Shown here in pieces: positions 42,189 to 50,665 of a stretch of DNA of 64,000 nucleotides. How positions within the stretch are numbered: position 1 is the first letter of the stretch; every line of letters starts with the position of its first letter. Below the pieces are notes generated by a model that ran no database searches, had not been told where the DNA came from, and was given only the letters and a program-made list of their open reading frames with translations. A program made the translations under genes and the position numbers. The stretch is from Dactylosporangium vinaceum (GTDB taxonomy: Bacteria > Actinomycetota > Actinomycetes > Mycobacteriales > Micromonosporaceae), in assembly GCF_019904175.1 (NCBI RefSeq), contig NZ_CP061913.1, forward strand, positions 9,734,001 to 9,798,000, given 5' to 3'.

Positions 42189-42737
42189 ATGCGATACGGG
42201 GGCAGACTCAACCGCCTCGAATTCACGGCCCTCATCGACCAGCAGGCCGGCCGGGTCCGGGCGAGCGCCACCACGCTGCCGCTCTACGGCCCGGTCGGCT
42301 GGTCCGGCCCGTGCCGCCTGGGCCCGTGGGGCTGGGAGAACGACCGGCTGGCGCAGGCGGGCCTGCACTTCGGCGGGCCCGAGGCGTGGATCGAGATCAT
42401 CACCACCGCCGGTCCGCCGCTGCCCGAGCTGCTCAACCTGCGCCTGTCCGGCTCCGGCGAGCTGCCCGACGACGGGTCCCTCGACGCGACCGAGCGGATC
42501 ACGATCATCGTGGACGGCACGCCCCGCGAGTGCTCGCTGTGGCCGGACGAGCCCCTCGGCGAGTCGCTCGGCCGCGGCTGGCTGGCCATCCTCGACGAGG
42601 TGCCCGGCCTGCTCCTGCGCGGCTCGGGCATCGGCCCGGCCGGCATCGCGCTGGCCCGGACCGGCGACATCGAGCCGCTGCTGACCGGCACCCGGGACCA
42701 CCTGCTCGCCGGCTACGACGCGTTCGGCGCCGGCTGA
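42189..42737 (+). CDS. uncharacterised protein
   Basis: 182 residues from ATG 42189; the extension upstream is not conserved-looking. A mostly beta protein with motifs such as YGPVGWSGPCRLGPWGWEND, ITIIVDGTPRECSLWPDEPLGESLGRGWLAIL and GIGPAGIALARTGDIEPLL. There are no membrane segments or enzyme motifs. It precedes the ABC exporter by 66 bp on the same strand. Confidence 0.72.
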   Translation: MRYGGRLNRLEFTALIDQQAGRVRASATTLPLYGPVGWSGPCRLGPWGWENDRLAQAGLHFGGPEAWIEIITTAGPPLPELLNLRLSGSGELPDDGSLDATERITIIVDGTPRECSLWPDEPLGESLGRGWLAILDEVPGLLLRGSGIGPAGIALARTGDIEPLLTGTRDHLLAGYDAFGAG

Positions 42738-42803
42738 CGCCCGCGGCCGCGTGTCAGTCGTCCGGTTGACCCCCGGGCCGCGCATTCTCGCGAGCATCGA
42801 TGC

Positions 42804-43628
42804 ATGCGACCGATCGAAGTACGCGGGCTGCGCAAGCGGTACGGGGCCCACACCGCCGTCGACGGCATCGACCTGGCCGTCGAGCCGGGTGAGGTGTTCG
42901 CCCTCCTCGGCCCGAACGGGGCCGGCAAGACCACCACCGTGGAGATCCTGGAGGGGCACCGCCGCCGCGACGGCGGGGAGGTCCGCGTGCTCGGCGAGGA
43001 CCCGGGCGGGGCCGGGCGGCGCTGGCGGGCCCGCATCGGCGTGGTGCTGCAGACGGCGAACGACGCCGCCGAGCTCACCGTCAGCGAATCGGTGCGGCAC
43101 TACGCGGGGTACTACCCCGACCGCCGCGACCCCGAGGAGCTCATCGCCGCCGTCGGCCTCGCCGGGAAGGCCGGGGCGCGGGTGCGCACCCTGTCCGGCG
43201 GGCAGCGCCGCCGCCTCGACGTGGCGCTGGGCATCGTCGGCCGGCCCGAGCTGGTCTTCCTCGACGAGCCGACCACCGGCTTCGACCCGGAGGCCCGGCG
43301 GCAGTTCTGGGACCTGATCCGGGCCCTGGCCGCCGACGGCACCACGATCCTGCTCACCACGCACTACCTCGACGAGGCCGAGGCGCTGGCGGGCCGCCTG
43401 GCCGTGCTCGCCGACGGCCGGATCGTCGCCGAGGGCACGCCGCTCACCGTGGGCGGCCGCGACCGCGCGCCGGCCGCCGTGAGCTGGCGGGATGCGGAGG
43501 GGTTCCACGAGGTGCACACGGATGAGCCCGACGCCGTCGTCGCCCGGCTGTCCGGCTTCTCCGACCTGCGGGTGATCCGCCCGTCCCTGGAGGACGTCTA
43601 CCTCGCCCTGATCGGAGAAGGCCGATGA
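42804..43628 (+). CDS. ABC exporter ATP-binding protein
   Basis: 274 residues. Walker A LGPNGAGKTTTVEIL near 36-50, Q-loop VVLQTANDAAELTV, signature LSGGQRRRLDVALG near 133, Walker B LVFLDEPTTGFDPEAR near 152, and H-loop TTHYLDEA near 187. DrrA/CcmA-type, driving an ABC-2 permease. The stop overlaps the permease ATG. The cluster continues with a histidine kinase and response regulator. Confidence 0.95.
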   Translation: MRPIEVRGLRKRYGAHTAVDGIDLAVEPGEVFALLGPNGAGKTTTVEILEGHRRRDGGEVRVLGEDPGGAGRRWRARIGVVLQTANDAAELTVSESVRHYAGYYPDRRDPEELIAAVGLAGKAGARVRTLSGGQRRRLDVALGIVGRPELVFLDEPTTGFDPEARRQFWDLIRALAADGTTILLTTHYLDEAEALAGRLAVLADGRIVAEGTPLTVGGRDRAPAAVSWRDAEGFHEVHTDEPDAVVARLSGFSDLRVIRPSLEDVYLALIGEGR

Positions 43629-44425
43629 CCATGCCGTCGACGCTGCGGGTGGGCACCTCCCGCGGCCTCATCGAGATCCTGCAGACCTTGCGGACCCGCG
43701 AGTCCCTGATCTTCACGTTCGCGTTCCCGGCCGTACTGTGCATCCTGCTGGGGTACATCTTCGACACCCCGGTCATGGAGGGCGCCGATACCACCCACTC
43801 GCAGGTGTTCGCGGCCGGGATGATCGCCTACGGGGTCCTCTCCACCGCGTTCATCAGCGTCGGCGTGGGCATCGCGGTCGACCGGTCCGACGGCACCCTC
43901 CTGCGGCTCCGGGGGACGCCGGCGACGGCTGGGGCGTACTTCCTCGGCAAGATCGTCCTTGTCCTCTTCGCCGCGCTGTTCGAGACCGCCCTGCTCCTGG
44001 CCGTCGCCGTGGGGCTGTTTCACCTGCGGTTGCCGAGCGACCCCGGCCGGTGGCTCACGTTCGCCTGGCTCCTGGTGCTGTCGGTGGTCGCCTGTACCCT
44101 CCTGGGCATCGCCGCGAGCTCGCTGGCCCGCTCGGCCCGCAGCGCACCGGCCGTGCTCAACCTGCCAGTGCTGATCCTGCAGTTCACGTCCGGCATCTTC
44201 GTCCACATCGCCGCGCTGCCGAGCGCGATGGTCAACGTCTCGGCGCTGTTCCCCGTCAAGTGGATGGGCCAGGGATTCCGCTCCGTCTTCCTGCCCGACG
44301 CCCTCGCCGCACAGGAGGTGGCCGGAGCATGGGAGCCCGGGAGGACCGCTCTGGTGCTCGGAGCCTGGTGCCTGATCGGCCTGGCCCTGAGCCTGGCGAC
44401 GTTCCGCTGGACGGATCGCCGCTGA
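43625..44425 (+). CDS. ABC-2 type exporter permease
   Basis: 266 residues with six hydrophobic segments, the last near residue 245 (GAWCLIGLALSLATF). A long extracellular region after helix 1 (YIFDTPVMEGADTTHSQVFAAGMIAYGVL) and SSLARSARSAPAVLNLPVLILQFTSGIFV fit ABC-2 half-transporters. Partner of the ATPase at 42804. Its 3' end overlaps the kinase start by about 97 bp. Confidence 0.93.
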   Translation: MTMPSTLRVGTSRGLIEILQTLRTRESLIFTFAFPAVLCILLGYIFDTPVMEGADTTHSQVFAAGMIAYGVLSTAFISVGVGIAVDRSDGTLLRLRGTPATAGAYFLGKIVLVLFAALFETALLLAVAVGLFHLRLPSDPGRWLTFAWLLVLSVVACTLLGIAASSLARSARSAPAVLNLPVLILQFTSGIFVHIAALPSAMVNVSALFPVKWMGQGFRSVFLPDALAAQEVAGAWEPGRTALVLGAWCLIGLALSLATFRWTDRR

Positions 44426-45483
44426 GCCGCCGGCTGTGGGACGTGTTCTACGTCCTGGCCGTCGCCGCCGTGGTCGCGTTCCTGCTGCTCGACCACGGCC
44501 CCGGCGGCTGGCATCCCTGGGTCTCGGCGGTACTGCTCGTGCTGTGCCTCGGGTGGGGCCTGTCCAGGAGCGGGCCGTCCTGGCTCTTCGTCCTCGTGGT
44601 GGGCGGGCTCCAGCTGGCCGCCGTCTGGATCGACCACACCGCCGCGTTCGCCCTGTTCGCCTGGGGGCCGATGATCTTCCAGGCCCTCCCGCTGCGCCCC
44701 GCCCTCGCCGTCGTCGCCGCCCTCGACCTGCTCCCGGTGCCGATGGCGCTGATCCGGGACGGCACCACCCAGAAGGTCCACGGCCTGCTGCCGCTGACCG
44801 TGCTCGGCCTGGCGTTCGCCGCGCTCATCGGCACGTACGTCTCCCGCCTGCACAACAGCCGCCTCGAGATCGCCCGCCTCTCCCGGGAGGCCGGCGTGGC
44901 CACGGAGCGGGCCCGGCTGGCGGCGGAGATCCACGACACGCTGGCCCAGGGCTTCACCAGCATCATCACGCTCGCCCAGGCCGACTCCCTGCCCGCCGGC
45001 CACCGCCTCGACCTGGTGGCCCGCACGGCCCGGGACAACCTCGCGGAGGCCCGCGCCCTGGTCGCCGCCCTCGCCCCGGCCGACCTGCACGACGCCGGCC
45101 TGGGGCCGGCCCTGCGCCGCCAGATGGACCGCTTCGCCGCCGACACGGGCGTGCGAACCGCACTGCACCTGTCCGACGGCACCGAGCGCGTCCCGACCGC
45201 GCTGCAGGTGGTGCTCCTGCGGGCCGCGCAGGAGGCGCTCGCCAACGCCCGCCGGCACGCCGCGGCAGCGTCCGTGGAGCTGCGGCTGCGGACCACCGGC
45301 ACCGAGGTCGTCCTCACCGTCACCGACGACGGCACCGGCATCGGCCCGGCCCCGTTCGGCTTCGGCCTGGCCGGCATGCGCTCCCGGGCCGAGCAGGTCG
45401 GCGGCTCCTGTACGGTCACCGGCTCGCCCGGCCGCGGCACGACGGTGACAGTGACGCTGCCCCTCCCCGGAGGAGTCTCATGA
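44329..45483 (+). CDS. NarL-type sensor histidine kinase
   Basis: 384 residues from ATG 44329, chosen because AGGAGG lies at 44313-44318, although this overlaps the permease; no ATG or GTG sits between the permease stop and the first helix. Five or six hydrophobic segments to residue 175, then HisKA_3 with phosphorylated His in ARLAAEIHDTLAQGFTS near 205. A HATPase_c domain follows (LLRAAQEALANARRHA, DDGTGIGPAPFGFGLAGMRSR). Together with the regulator at 45480 it probably controls the exporter. Confidence 0.88.
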   Translation: MGAREDRSGARSLVPDRPGPEPGDVPLDGSPLSRRLWDVFYVLAVAAVVAFLLLDHGPGGWHPWVSAVLLVLCLGWGLSRSGPSWLFVLVVGGLQLAAVWIDHTAAFALFAWGPMIFQALPLRPALAVVAALDLLPVPMALIRDGTTQKVHGLLPLTVLGLAFAALIGTYVSRLHNSRLEIARLSREAGVATERARLAAEIHDTLAQGFTSIITLAQADSLPAGHRLDLVARTARDNLAEARALVAALAPADLHDAGLGPALRRQMDRFAADTGVRTALHLSDGTERVPTALQVVLLRAAQEALANARRHAAAASVELRLRTTGTEVVLTVTDDGTGIGPAPFGFGLAGMRSRAEQVGGSCTVTGSPGRGTTVTVTLPLPGGVS

Positions 45484-46100
45484 TCAGTGTGCTGCTCGCC
45501 GACGACCACCCCGTGGTCCGCGACGGCCTGCGGGGCATGCTGCTGGCCGAGCCGGACCTGACGGTGGTCGGCGAGGCGGGCTCGGGCGACGAGGCGGTGG
45601 TGGCCGCGGCCGCACTGCGCCCCGACGTGATCCTGATGGACCTCCGGATGCCGGGCCTGGACGGCGCCGGCGCCACCGCCCGGATCCTGGCCACGCAGCC
45701 GTCGACCCGGATCGTGGTGCTGACCACGTACGAGACGGACGCCGACATCCTGCGCGCGGTCGAGGCCGGGGCGAGCGGCTACCTGCTCAAGGACGCCACC
45801 CGGGCCGAGCTGGCGTCGGCGGTCCGCGCGGCCGCCGGCGGCGAGACGGTCCTGGCCCCGAGCGTCGCCGACCGCCTGGCCCGCGAAGCGCGCCGCCGCG
45901 CCACTCCCCCGATCCTGTCGGCCCGGGAGGTGGAGGTGCTGGCCCTGGTGGCGCGGGGCCTGACGAACGCCGACATCGGCCGGGCCCTGCACATCTCCGA
46001 GGCCACCGTGAAGACCCACCTGTTGCGCACGTTCACCAAGCTCGACGTCGGCGACCGCACCGCCGCCGTCACCACCGCGATGTCGCTCGGCCTGCTGTAG
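45480..46100 (+). CDS. NarL/FixJ-type response regulator
   Basis: 206 residues. Receiver domain: LLADDHPVVRDGL with the acidic pair, DVILMDLRMPGLDG with phospho-aspartate near residue 54, VLTTYETD and YLLKD lysine near 104. LuxR-type HTH at 143-200 (LSAREVEVLALVARGLTNADIGRALHISEATVKTHLLRTFTKL). ATG overlaps the kinase stop. Cognate to the kinase at 44329. Confidence 0.95.
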   Translation: MISVLLADDHPVVRDGLRGMLLAEPDLTVVGEAGSGDEAVVAAAALRPDVILMDLRMPGLDGAGATARILATQPSTRIVVLTTYETDADILRAVEAGASGYLLKDATRAELASAVRAAAGGETVLAPSVADRLAREARRRATPPILSAREVEVLALVARGLTNADIGRALHISEATVKTHLLRTFTKLDVGDRTAAVTTAMSLGLL

Positions 46101-46136
46101 CGCCGCGGTGGCCGGGGCCCGGCCGGTGGGCTCTGG

Positions 46137-46811
46137 TCAGCGGGGGCTGGGGGCCAGGGCGGAGGCGGGCAGGGACAGCCGGAACGAGGTGGCGTCGAGG
46201 CGGAGGTCGCCGCCGCACAGGTTGGCCACGGCCTCGGCCACCTGCAGGTCCGGGGTCGGGCGCGGGGTGTTGTCGCTCGGGCGGCGCTGCGCGGCGGTGG
46301 TCAGCTCGCCGGCCGGGACGAAGCGGGCCTCCAGGCAGAGCGCGGGGTCGCGGCGCAGGGCGATCTCCACGTGGGCGTGGGGTGGGGCGGCGATCGTGAG
46401 CCACAGGACGAGCTGGCCGACCAGGTGGCGGCAGATCATCTCGTCGACGGCCACGCGGGCCGTGTCGGGGACGTCGGCGTGGACGCTCACGGCGCCGGCC
46501 ACGGCCACGCGGCGGGCCAGGTCCACGGCGTCGCGGACCACGGCGACCAGGTCGGTCGCGCCCTCGCGGGGCGGGGGTGCGCCGGTGGCGGCCAGGGGGA
46601 GCACGACACTGTCGACGTACCGCTCCAGGCGCACCGCGTTGCGGTCGATGGCGTCGAGGCAGGCGGCGCCGTCGGCGAGACCGTTCGCGGGCAGGTCGTC
46701 GCGGAGCAGCCGGGTGTACGCCTTGATCGACGTCAACGGCGTGTGCAGTTCGTGGCGCATGCGGGCCGCCGGGTCCTCACCTGTCGCGAACACGTCCAGC
46801 CCCCTTCGCAC
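46137..46811 (-). CDS. histidine-kinase-like protein with degenerate ATPase domain
   Basis: 224 residues. A HisKA dimerisation/phosphoacceptor helix (RMRHELHTPLTSIKAYTRLL) near residue 18 with the H-box histidine. The C-terminal half would be HATPase_c but shows no N box (NAxxH) and no DxGxG glycine boxes. It may be a phosphotransfer or scaffold protein rather than a kinase, or a shortened kinase. It has no membrane segment. Convergent with the response regulator gene. Confidence 0.7.
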   Translation of the reverse strand: MRRGLDVFATGEDPAARMRHELHTPLTSIKAYTRLLRDDLPANGLADGAACLDAIDRNAVRLERYVDSVVLPLAATGAPPPREGATDLVAVVRDAVDLARRVAVAGAVSVHADVPDTARVAVDEMICRHLVGQLVLWLTIAAPPHAHVEIALRRDPALCLEARFVPAGELTTAAQRRPSDNTPRPTPDLQVAEAVANLCGGDLRLDATSFRLSLPASALAPSPR

Positions 46812-46880
46812 ACACCAGATCCAGACTCTTCGTCAAACCGGGAACGGCGCCGCCAAGGTGCGAACCGTCACCCGTTCGCG

Positions 46881-46934
46881 TTGACAGGCAACCAAATGGC
46901 TGCCTAATATAGGCAACCGAAAGGCTGCATATCT
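46881..46934 (+). promoter_or_regulatory. promoter with tandem ArsR-type operators
   Basis: TTGACA (46881-46886), 18-bp spacer, TAATAT (46905-46910). A 20-odd-base word starting AGGCAACC(A/G)AA and continuing GGCTGC occurs at 46886 and again at 46911, exactly 25 bp apart, covering the promoter from -35 to the transcript start. The first copy is itself a weak palindrome (AGGCA...TGCCT). The fused ArsR protein downstream is the likely binder. Confidence 0.65.
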
Positions 46935-46941
46935 GGAGGGC

Positions 46942-47736
46942 GTGTTGCGCGACGACGACGTGTTCCGGGCCCTGGCCGACGGCAGCCGGCGCACCCTGCT
47001 CGACCGGCTCGACGCGGCCGGCGGGCAGACGCTGCGCGAACTGTGCGCGGGACTGGGGATGACCCGGCAGTCGGTCAGCAAGCACCTCGCGGTGCTCGAG
47101 GAGGCCGGGCTGGTGACCTCCGTCCGGCGCGGCCGGGAGAAGCTGCACTACCTCAACGCCGCCCCGGTCAGCGACATCGCCGAGCGGTGGATCAACCGCT
47201 ACCACCGGCGGCGGGTCGACGCGCTCGCCGACCTGAAGAAGGCCCTGGAGGGGACACCGATGAGCAGGCCCGAGTTCGTCTACACCACCTACATCCGCAC
47301 CACGCCCGAGCAGCTGTGGAAGGCGCTGACCGAGCCCGCGTTCACCCGGCAGTACTGGGGCGTCACCTTCGACACCGACTGGCGGCCCGGCTCGACCATG
47401 ACGTGGCGGGTGGACAAGAACGGCACCGAGCTCGCCGATCCGGAGCAGGTGGTCCTGGCGGCCGAGCCCTACACGCGGCTCTCGTTCACTTGGCACACCA
47501 TGTCCGAGGAGTGGGCGAAGGCGTTCGACATCGACCTCGACTACGTCGCGAAGGTCGCGCACGAGCCGCGTTCCAAGGCGACGTTCGAGATCGAGCAGCA
47601 GGGCGAGCACTGCAAGCTGACGGTGGTGCACGACGGCTTCGACGCGGACAGCCTGGTGCTGCCGAGCCTCGGCGACGGCTGGCCCCAGGTCATCGCCAGC
47701 CTGAAGTCGCTGCTGGAGACCGGCCGGCCGCTCTAG
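46942..47736 (+). CDS. ArsR-SRPBCC fusion regulator
   Basis: 264 residues from GTG 46942; a TTG at 46945 is equally spaced from GGAGGG. Residues 1-85 are an ArsR winged helix (VFRALADGSRRTLLDRLDAAGGQTLRELCAGLGMTRQSVSKHLAVLEEAGL). After a short helix an AHSA1/SRPBCC domain follows (FVYTTYIRTTPEQLWKALTEPAFTRQYWGVTF). A single polypeptide joins DNA binding to a hydrophobic-ligand domain, the same two functions as the separate genes at 35241 and 35854. Its stop overlaps the convergent gene's stop in a CTAG. Confidence 0.9.
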   Translation: MLRDDDVFRALADGSRRTLLDRLDAAGGQTLRELCAGLGMTRQSVSKHLAVLEEAGLVTSVRRGREKLHYLNAAPVSDIAERWINRYHRRRVDALADLKKALEGTPMSRPEFVYTTYIRTTPEQLWKALTEPAFTRQYWGVTFDTDWRPGSTMTWRVDKNGTELADPEQVVLAAEPYTRLSFTWHTMSEEWAKAFDIDLDYVAKVAHEPRSKATFEIEQQGEHCKLTVVHDGFDADSLVLPSLGDGWPQVIASLKSLLETGRPL

Positions 47737-48587
47737 GGCAGCACGACCACGCTGGTGCCGGAGCCGATCGCGGAGAGCAGGACCTTCTGGGCGGCCGGCG
47801 GCATCCGGACGCAGCCGTTGGACTTGCGGTAGCCGAACTCGTTGCGGTACCAGGCGTGGATGCCGGTGTGCGCGTCGGCCAGCCCGCTCGCGACGGCGTT
47901 CTTGTCGTCCGGCACGGCGCCGAGGGCGAGCACGTCCAGGCCCGCGTACACCTTGCTCGGCAGCGACGAGCGCCCGAGCACGAACGTGCGGCCCAGCGGC
48001 GTCTCGGTCGCCGGCGCGCCGACGGTGACGGTCCACGTCTGCTGGGCCTGCCCCTCGTGGACCCAGGTCAGCGTGAACGCGGCCCGGCGCACGATGATCT
48101 GGTCGTGCAACGGGGTGACGGTGTAGTTGCCCGGCGGCAGCCAGCCGATGCTGCGGTTCATCGACGGCAGCAGTACCGCGACCCACCCGCTCTGCCGCGC
48201 GACCACCGGCATGACCAGGTCGACGCCGCTGATCTGCGGGGTCAGGTACGCCCGGGCCGCCCCGCCCACCGCGTCGTACACGGGGCTCTTCGCCTGCAGC
48301 TGCAGCCCCTCGGTCAGCGGTGTCGTCGACGCCTGGTCGGGGTCGGCCGGGAACCCGGTCGCCGCCTGCGTGTAGGTGATCGTGGTGAGCCCCGCGGCGG
48401 CCGGGGCCGCGGGCGGGGTGGTCGCCGGCTCCGCGGCCGGGGACGGCCCGCCGACGAGTGTGGTCGGGTCGGGCGCGGCCGGGGTGGTCGCGGTGACGCT
48501 CGGCGCGTGCTTCGACGAGCACCCGGCGAGCGGGGCGGCGAGGGTGACCGCGAGCGCGGCGAGGACGGCGGCGCGGCGGGCGAGCAT
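47733..48587 (-). CDS. lipoprotein L,D-transpeptidase (YkuD domain)
   Basis: 284 residues from ATG 48587. Lipobox LAGC near residue 22, an Ala/Pro/Thr linker, a beta-rich middle and a C-terminal YkuD catalytic domain. Catalytic motif GIHAWYRNEFGYRKSNGCVRMP near residue 250 holds the His and Cys. Such enzymes make 3-3 peptidoglycan cross-links in the periplasm-like space of actinobacteria. Convergent with the ArsR-SRPBCC fusion. Confidence 0.92.
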   Translation of the reverse strand: MLARRAAVLAALAVTLAAPLAGCSSKHAPSVTATTPAAPDPTTLVGGPSPAAEPATTPPAAPAAAGLTTITYTQAATGFPADPDQASTTPLTEGLQLQAKSPVYDAVGGAARAYLTPQISGVDLVMPVVARQSGWVAVLLPSMNRSIGWLPPGNYTVTPLHDQIIVRRAAFTLTWVHEGQAQQTWTVTVGAPATETPLGRTFVLGRSSLPSKVYAGLDVLALGAVPDDKNAVASGLADAHTGIHAWYRNEFGYRKSNGCVRMPPAAQKVLLSAIGSGTSVVVLP

Positions 48588-48686
48588 GAGGACCAACTTA
48601 GCCGGTCCCGGTGGCGGCCGTGTCGGCCAACCGGTCCATGCCGGTGCGGGCGGCGGCCCCGCGGACGCGGCCGCCGCCCGGTGCCG

Positions 48687-49130
48687 TTACAGGTCGCGGT
48701 CGTTCACGATGTGCATGGCGGCCTCCTCGGCCGACGCCGCGCCGCCGTCGATGCCGACGTCCGAGCCGACCTCGTCCTTCTCGTCGTCCTCGCCGTAGCC
48801 CTCGTCGGGCGCGACGAGTCGGCCGGCCCGGCGGTCGCCGACCTCGCCCTCGTCGAAGAACTCGCCGGACTCGGTGGTGCGGCCGTAGTCGTCATCGTCG
48901 AGCTGATCGAGCGTGTCGGGCTCCTCCTGGCGCAGCCGCAGGTCGAGCGACTCGCCCTGCTCGGCCTCGGCCTGCGTCACCCCGAACGCGGTGACCCCAC
49001 GCGGCTTCTCCGGCGGCGAGTACCCCTCGTCGAGGGAGTCGTCGAGCCCGCGGTCGGACAGCGTGTCCTCCGCGGACAGCTGGCCCTCGTCGTCCGGGTC
49101 CGGGTCCCAGCTGTCGGTCTGCTGCGTCAT
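48687..49130 (-). CDS. DUF5709 family protein
   Basis: 147 residues, highly acidic. The signature LSAEDTLSDRGLDDSLDEGYSPPEKPRGVTAFG near residue 20 and GESLDLRLRQEEPD mark DUF5709, a family of small, probably disordered actinobacterial proteins of unknown function. The tail EEAAMHIVND is also typical. Monocistronic. Confidence 0.92.
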   Translation of the reverse strand: MTQQTDSWDPDPDDEGQLSAEDTLSDRGLDDSLDEGYSPPEKPRGVTAFGVTQAEAEQGESLDLRLRQEEPDTLDQLDDDDYGRTTESGEFFDEGEVGDRRAGRLVAPDEGYGEDDEKDEVGSDVGIDGGAASAEEAAMHIVNDRDL

Positions 49131-49205
49131 GTCGGTTTTCCCCTCGAAGCTCAGGAGGCTCGCTTACCCAGGAACTGAGCCTAGATCACCGCCTGCCGCA
49201 GCCTT

Positions 49206-50501
49206 CTAGATCTTGCCTTCGGCCGCCGTGAGCTTGGCCTTGATCGACTCGGGCGTGACCGGTTTGCCGGCCGCCGCGTCGGCGAACAGCTCCGCCATCG
49301 CCGTGCCGACGAGCGTCTCGAACCGGCTTTCCTCCGGCACCTGCGGCAGCGGGGCCGCGGTGGAGTTGAGCACCTGGTACAGCACCTCCTGCTCCGGTGT
49401 GCGGAAGGCCGCGTCGGAGTACGCCGAGCGCACCGACGGCAGCGAACCGTACGCCTTGTTCAGGACGATCTGCTCCTTGTCGCTGGTCATGAACTCGACG
49501 AAGTCAAGCGCCCCGTCCAGGTTGCGGGTGTGCTTGTAGACGGCCATGTTGATGCCGGCGACCATGCTGTTGATCCGCACGCCGCCGCCGGTGATCGGGT
49601 CGGCCAGGAACGGCATTGGGGCGACGCCGTACTCGTCGGGGCTCATCCCGGCCTGCTGCAGCGAGGGCCCGGCCGCCTGCCACAGCAGCATCGCCGCCTT
49701 GCGCCCGGCGAAGTCGGCCCGCGACTCGTTCTTGGCGTAGCCCGCACTGGCGGGGTTGGCGATGTGGTCGTCGGCCATCAGCCCGACGTAGCGCTTGATG
49801 GCGGCGATGTTCGCGGTGGTGTCGAAGCTGGCGGTACCGTCGGCGGCGAACCACTGCCCGCGGTACTGCCGGCCGAAGGTGAAGGCGTGGTGCGCGTTCT
49901 CCGCCGGGTTGCCGCCCTCCAGCGCCAGGCCCCACTGCCCCTTGGCCGGTTTGGTGAGGCGCTTGCCGTCGGCGACGAGCTCGTCCCACGTCCTCGGTGG
50001 CGTCGCGATGCCCGCCTCCGCGAACATGCGCTTGTTGTAGTACAGGGCGTACGACAGCGAGTACAGCGGCACGGCCGACGGCGGCGTGCCGGGCGCTCCG
50101 GCGGCGGCGAGGGCGTTGGGCACGAACCGGTCGCGCCCGCCGACCCGGTCGAGCGTCCGGCCGTCGAACGGGACGAACGCGCCTGTCGCCTGGAGCGAGG
50201 CCGACCACGTGTTGCCGATGTTGACCACGTCCGGCCCGCTGTCGTCGCGGGTCGCGGCCATGAGCCGGTCGAGCAGGTCGGACCAGGGCACGACCTCGAG
50301 CTTCACGTGGATGCCGTGGGTCTGCTCGAACTCGTCGAGCTGCGGCTGGAGCGTGGCCCGGTCGAAGTCCGCGCTCGGCCCCTGGTTGCTGGCCCAGTAC
50401 ACGAGCGTCTTCGGGCCCTCGGGCGCGTTGTCGCAGCCGGCGATCGACCCGGCCAGGAGCGTCGATGCGGCAAGCATGGCGATGACTCGGCGCATCGGCA
50501 C
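49206..50501 (-). CDS. sugar ABC transporter substrate-binding lipoprotein
   Basis: 431 residues from GTG 50501 or ATG 50495. Lipobox IAGC near residue 23, then a type-1 solute-binding fold (TLVYWASNQGPSADF, DVVNIGNTWSASLQATGAFVPFDG, YYNKRMFAEAGIATPPRTWDELVADGKRLT). The best match is to sugar/oligosaccharide binders of the CUT1 group. No permease or ATPase lies next to it, so its transporter is elsewhere. Divergent from the ROK regulator, with a palindrome between. Confidence 0.9.
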   Translation of the reverse strand: MPMRRVIAMLAASTLLAGSIAGCDNAPEGPKTLVYWASNQGPSADFDRATLQPQLDEFEQTHGIHVKLEVVPWSDLLDRLMAATRDDSGPDVVNIGNTWSASLQATGAFVPFDGRTLDRVGGRDRFVPNALAAAGAPGTPPSAVPLYSLSYALYYNKRMFAEAGIATPPRTWDELVADGKRLTKPAKGQWGLALEGGNPAENAHHAFTFGRQYRGQWFAADGTASFDTTANIAAIKRYVGLMADDHIANPASAGYAKNESRADFAGRKAAMLLWQAAGPSLQQAGMSPDEYGVAPMPFLADPITGGGVRINSMVAGINMAVYKHTRNLDGALDFVEFMTSDKEQIVLNKAYGSLPSVRSAYSDAAFRTPEQEVLYQVLNSTAAPLPQVPEESRFETLVGTAMAELFADAAAGKPVTPESIKAKLTAAEGKI

Positions 50502-50522
50502 GTCTTTTCTATCGGGACTTAA

Positions 50523-50538
50523 TTAATGTCGCCATTAA
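50523..50538. promoter_or_regulatory. palindromic operator between SBP and ROK genes
   Basis: TTAATG TCGC CATTAA, a perfect 6-bp inverted repeat in an AT-rich island (the flank also contains TTAATTAA). It lies 22 bp upstream of the substrate-binding protein and 128 bp from the ROK start. ROK repressors of sugar genes bind AT-rich palindromes of this sort. Confidence 0.6.
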
Positions 50539-50665
50539 AGGGGCGCTCAGAATGCCGAGTCAAGGGCCGCCCCCTAAAGTTGCCAGCACGCACACGGCGA
50601 CAATCAGGCGACACAGGCCTCATCGGTGCAAATGCAGTCGGCCGGTGCGGCTTCGGGGAGAAGCG

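Noticed and set aside
47043..49178. 711-residue open frame
   Set aside because: Low-complexity shadow over the ArsR-SRPBCC fusion, L,D-transpeptidase and DUF5709 genes.
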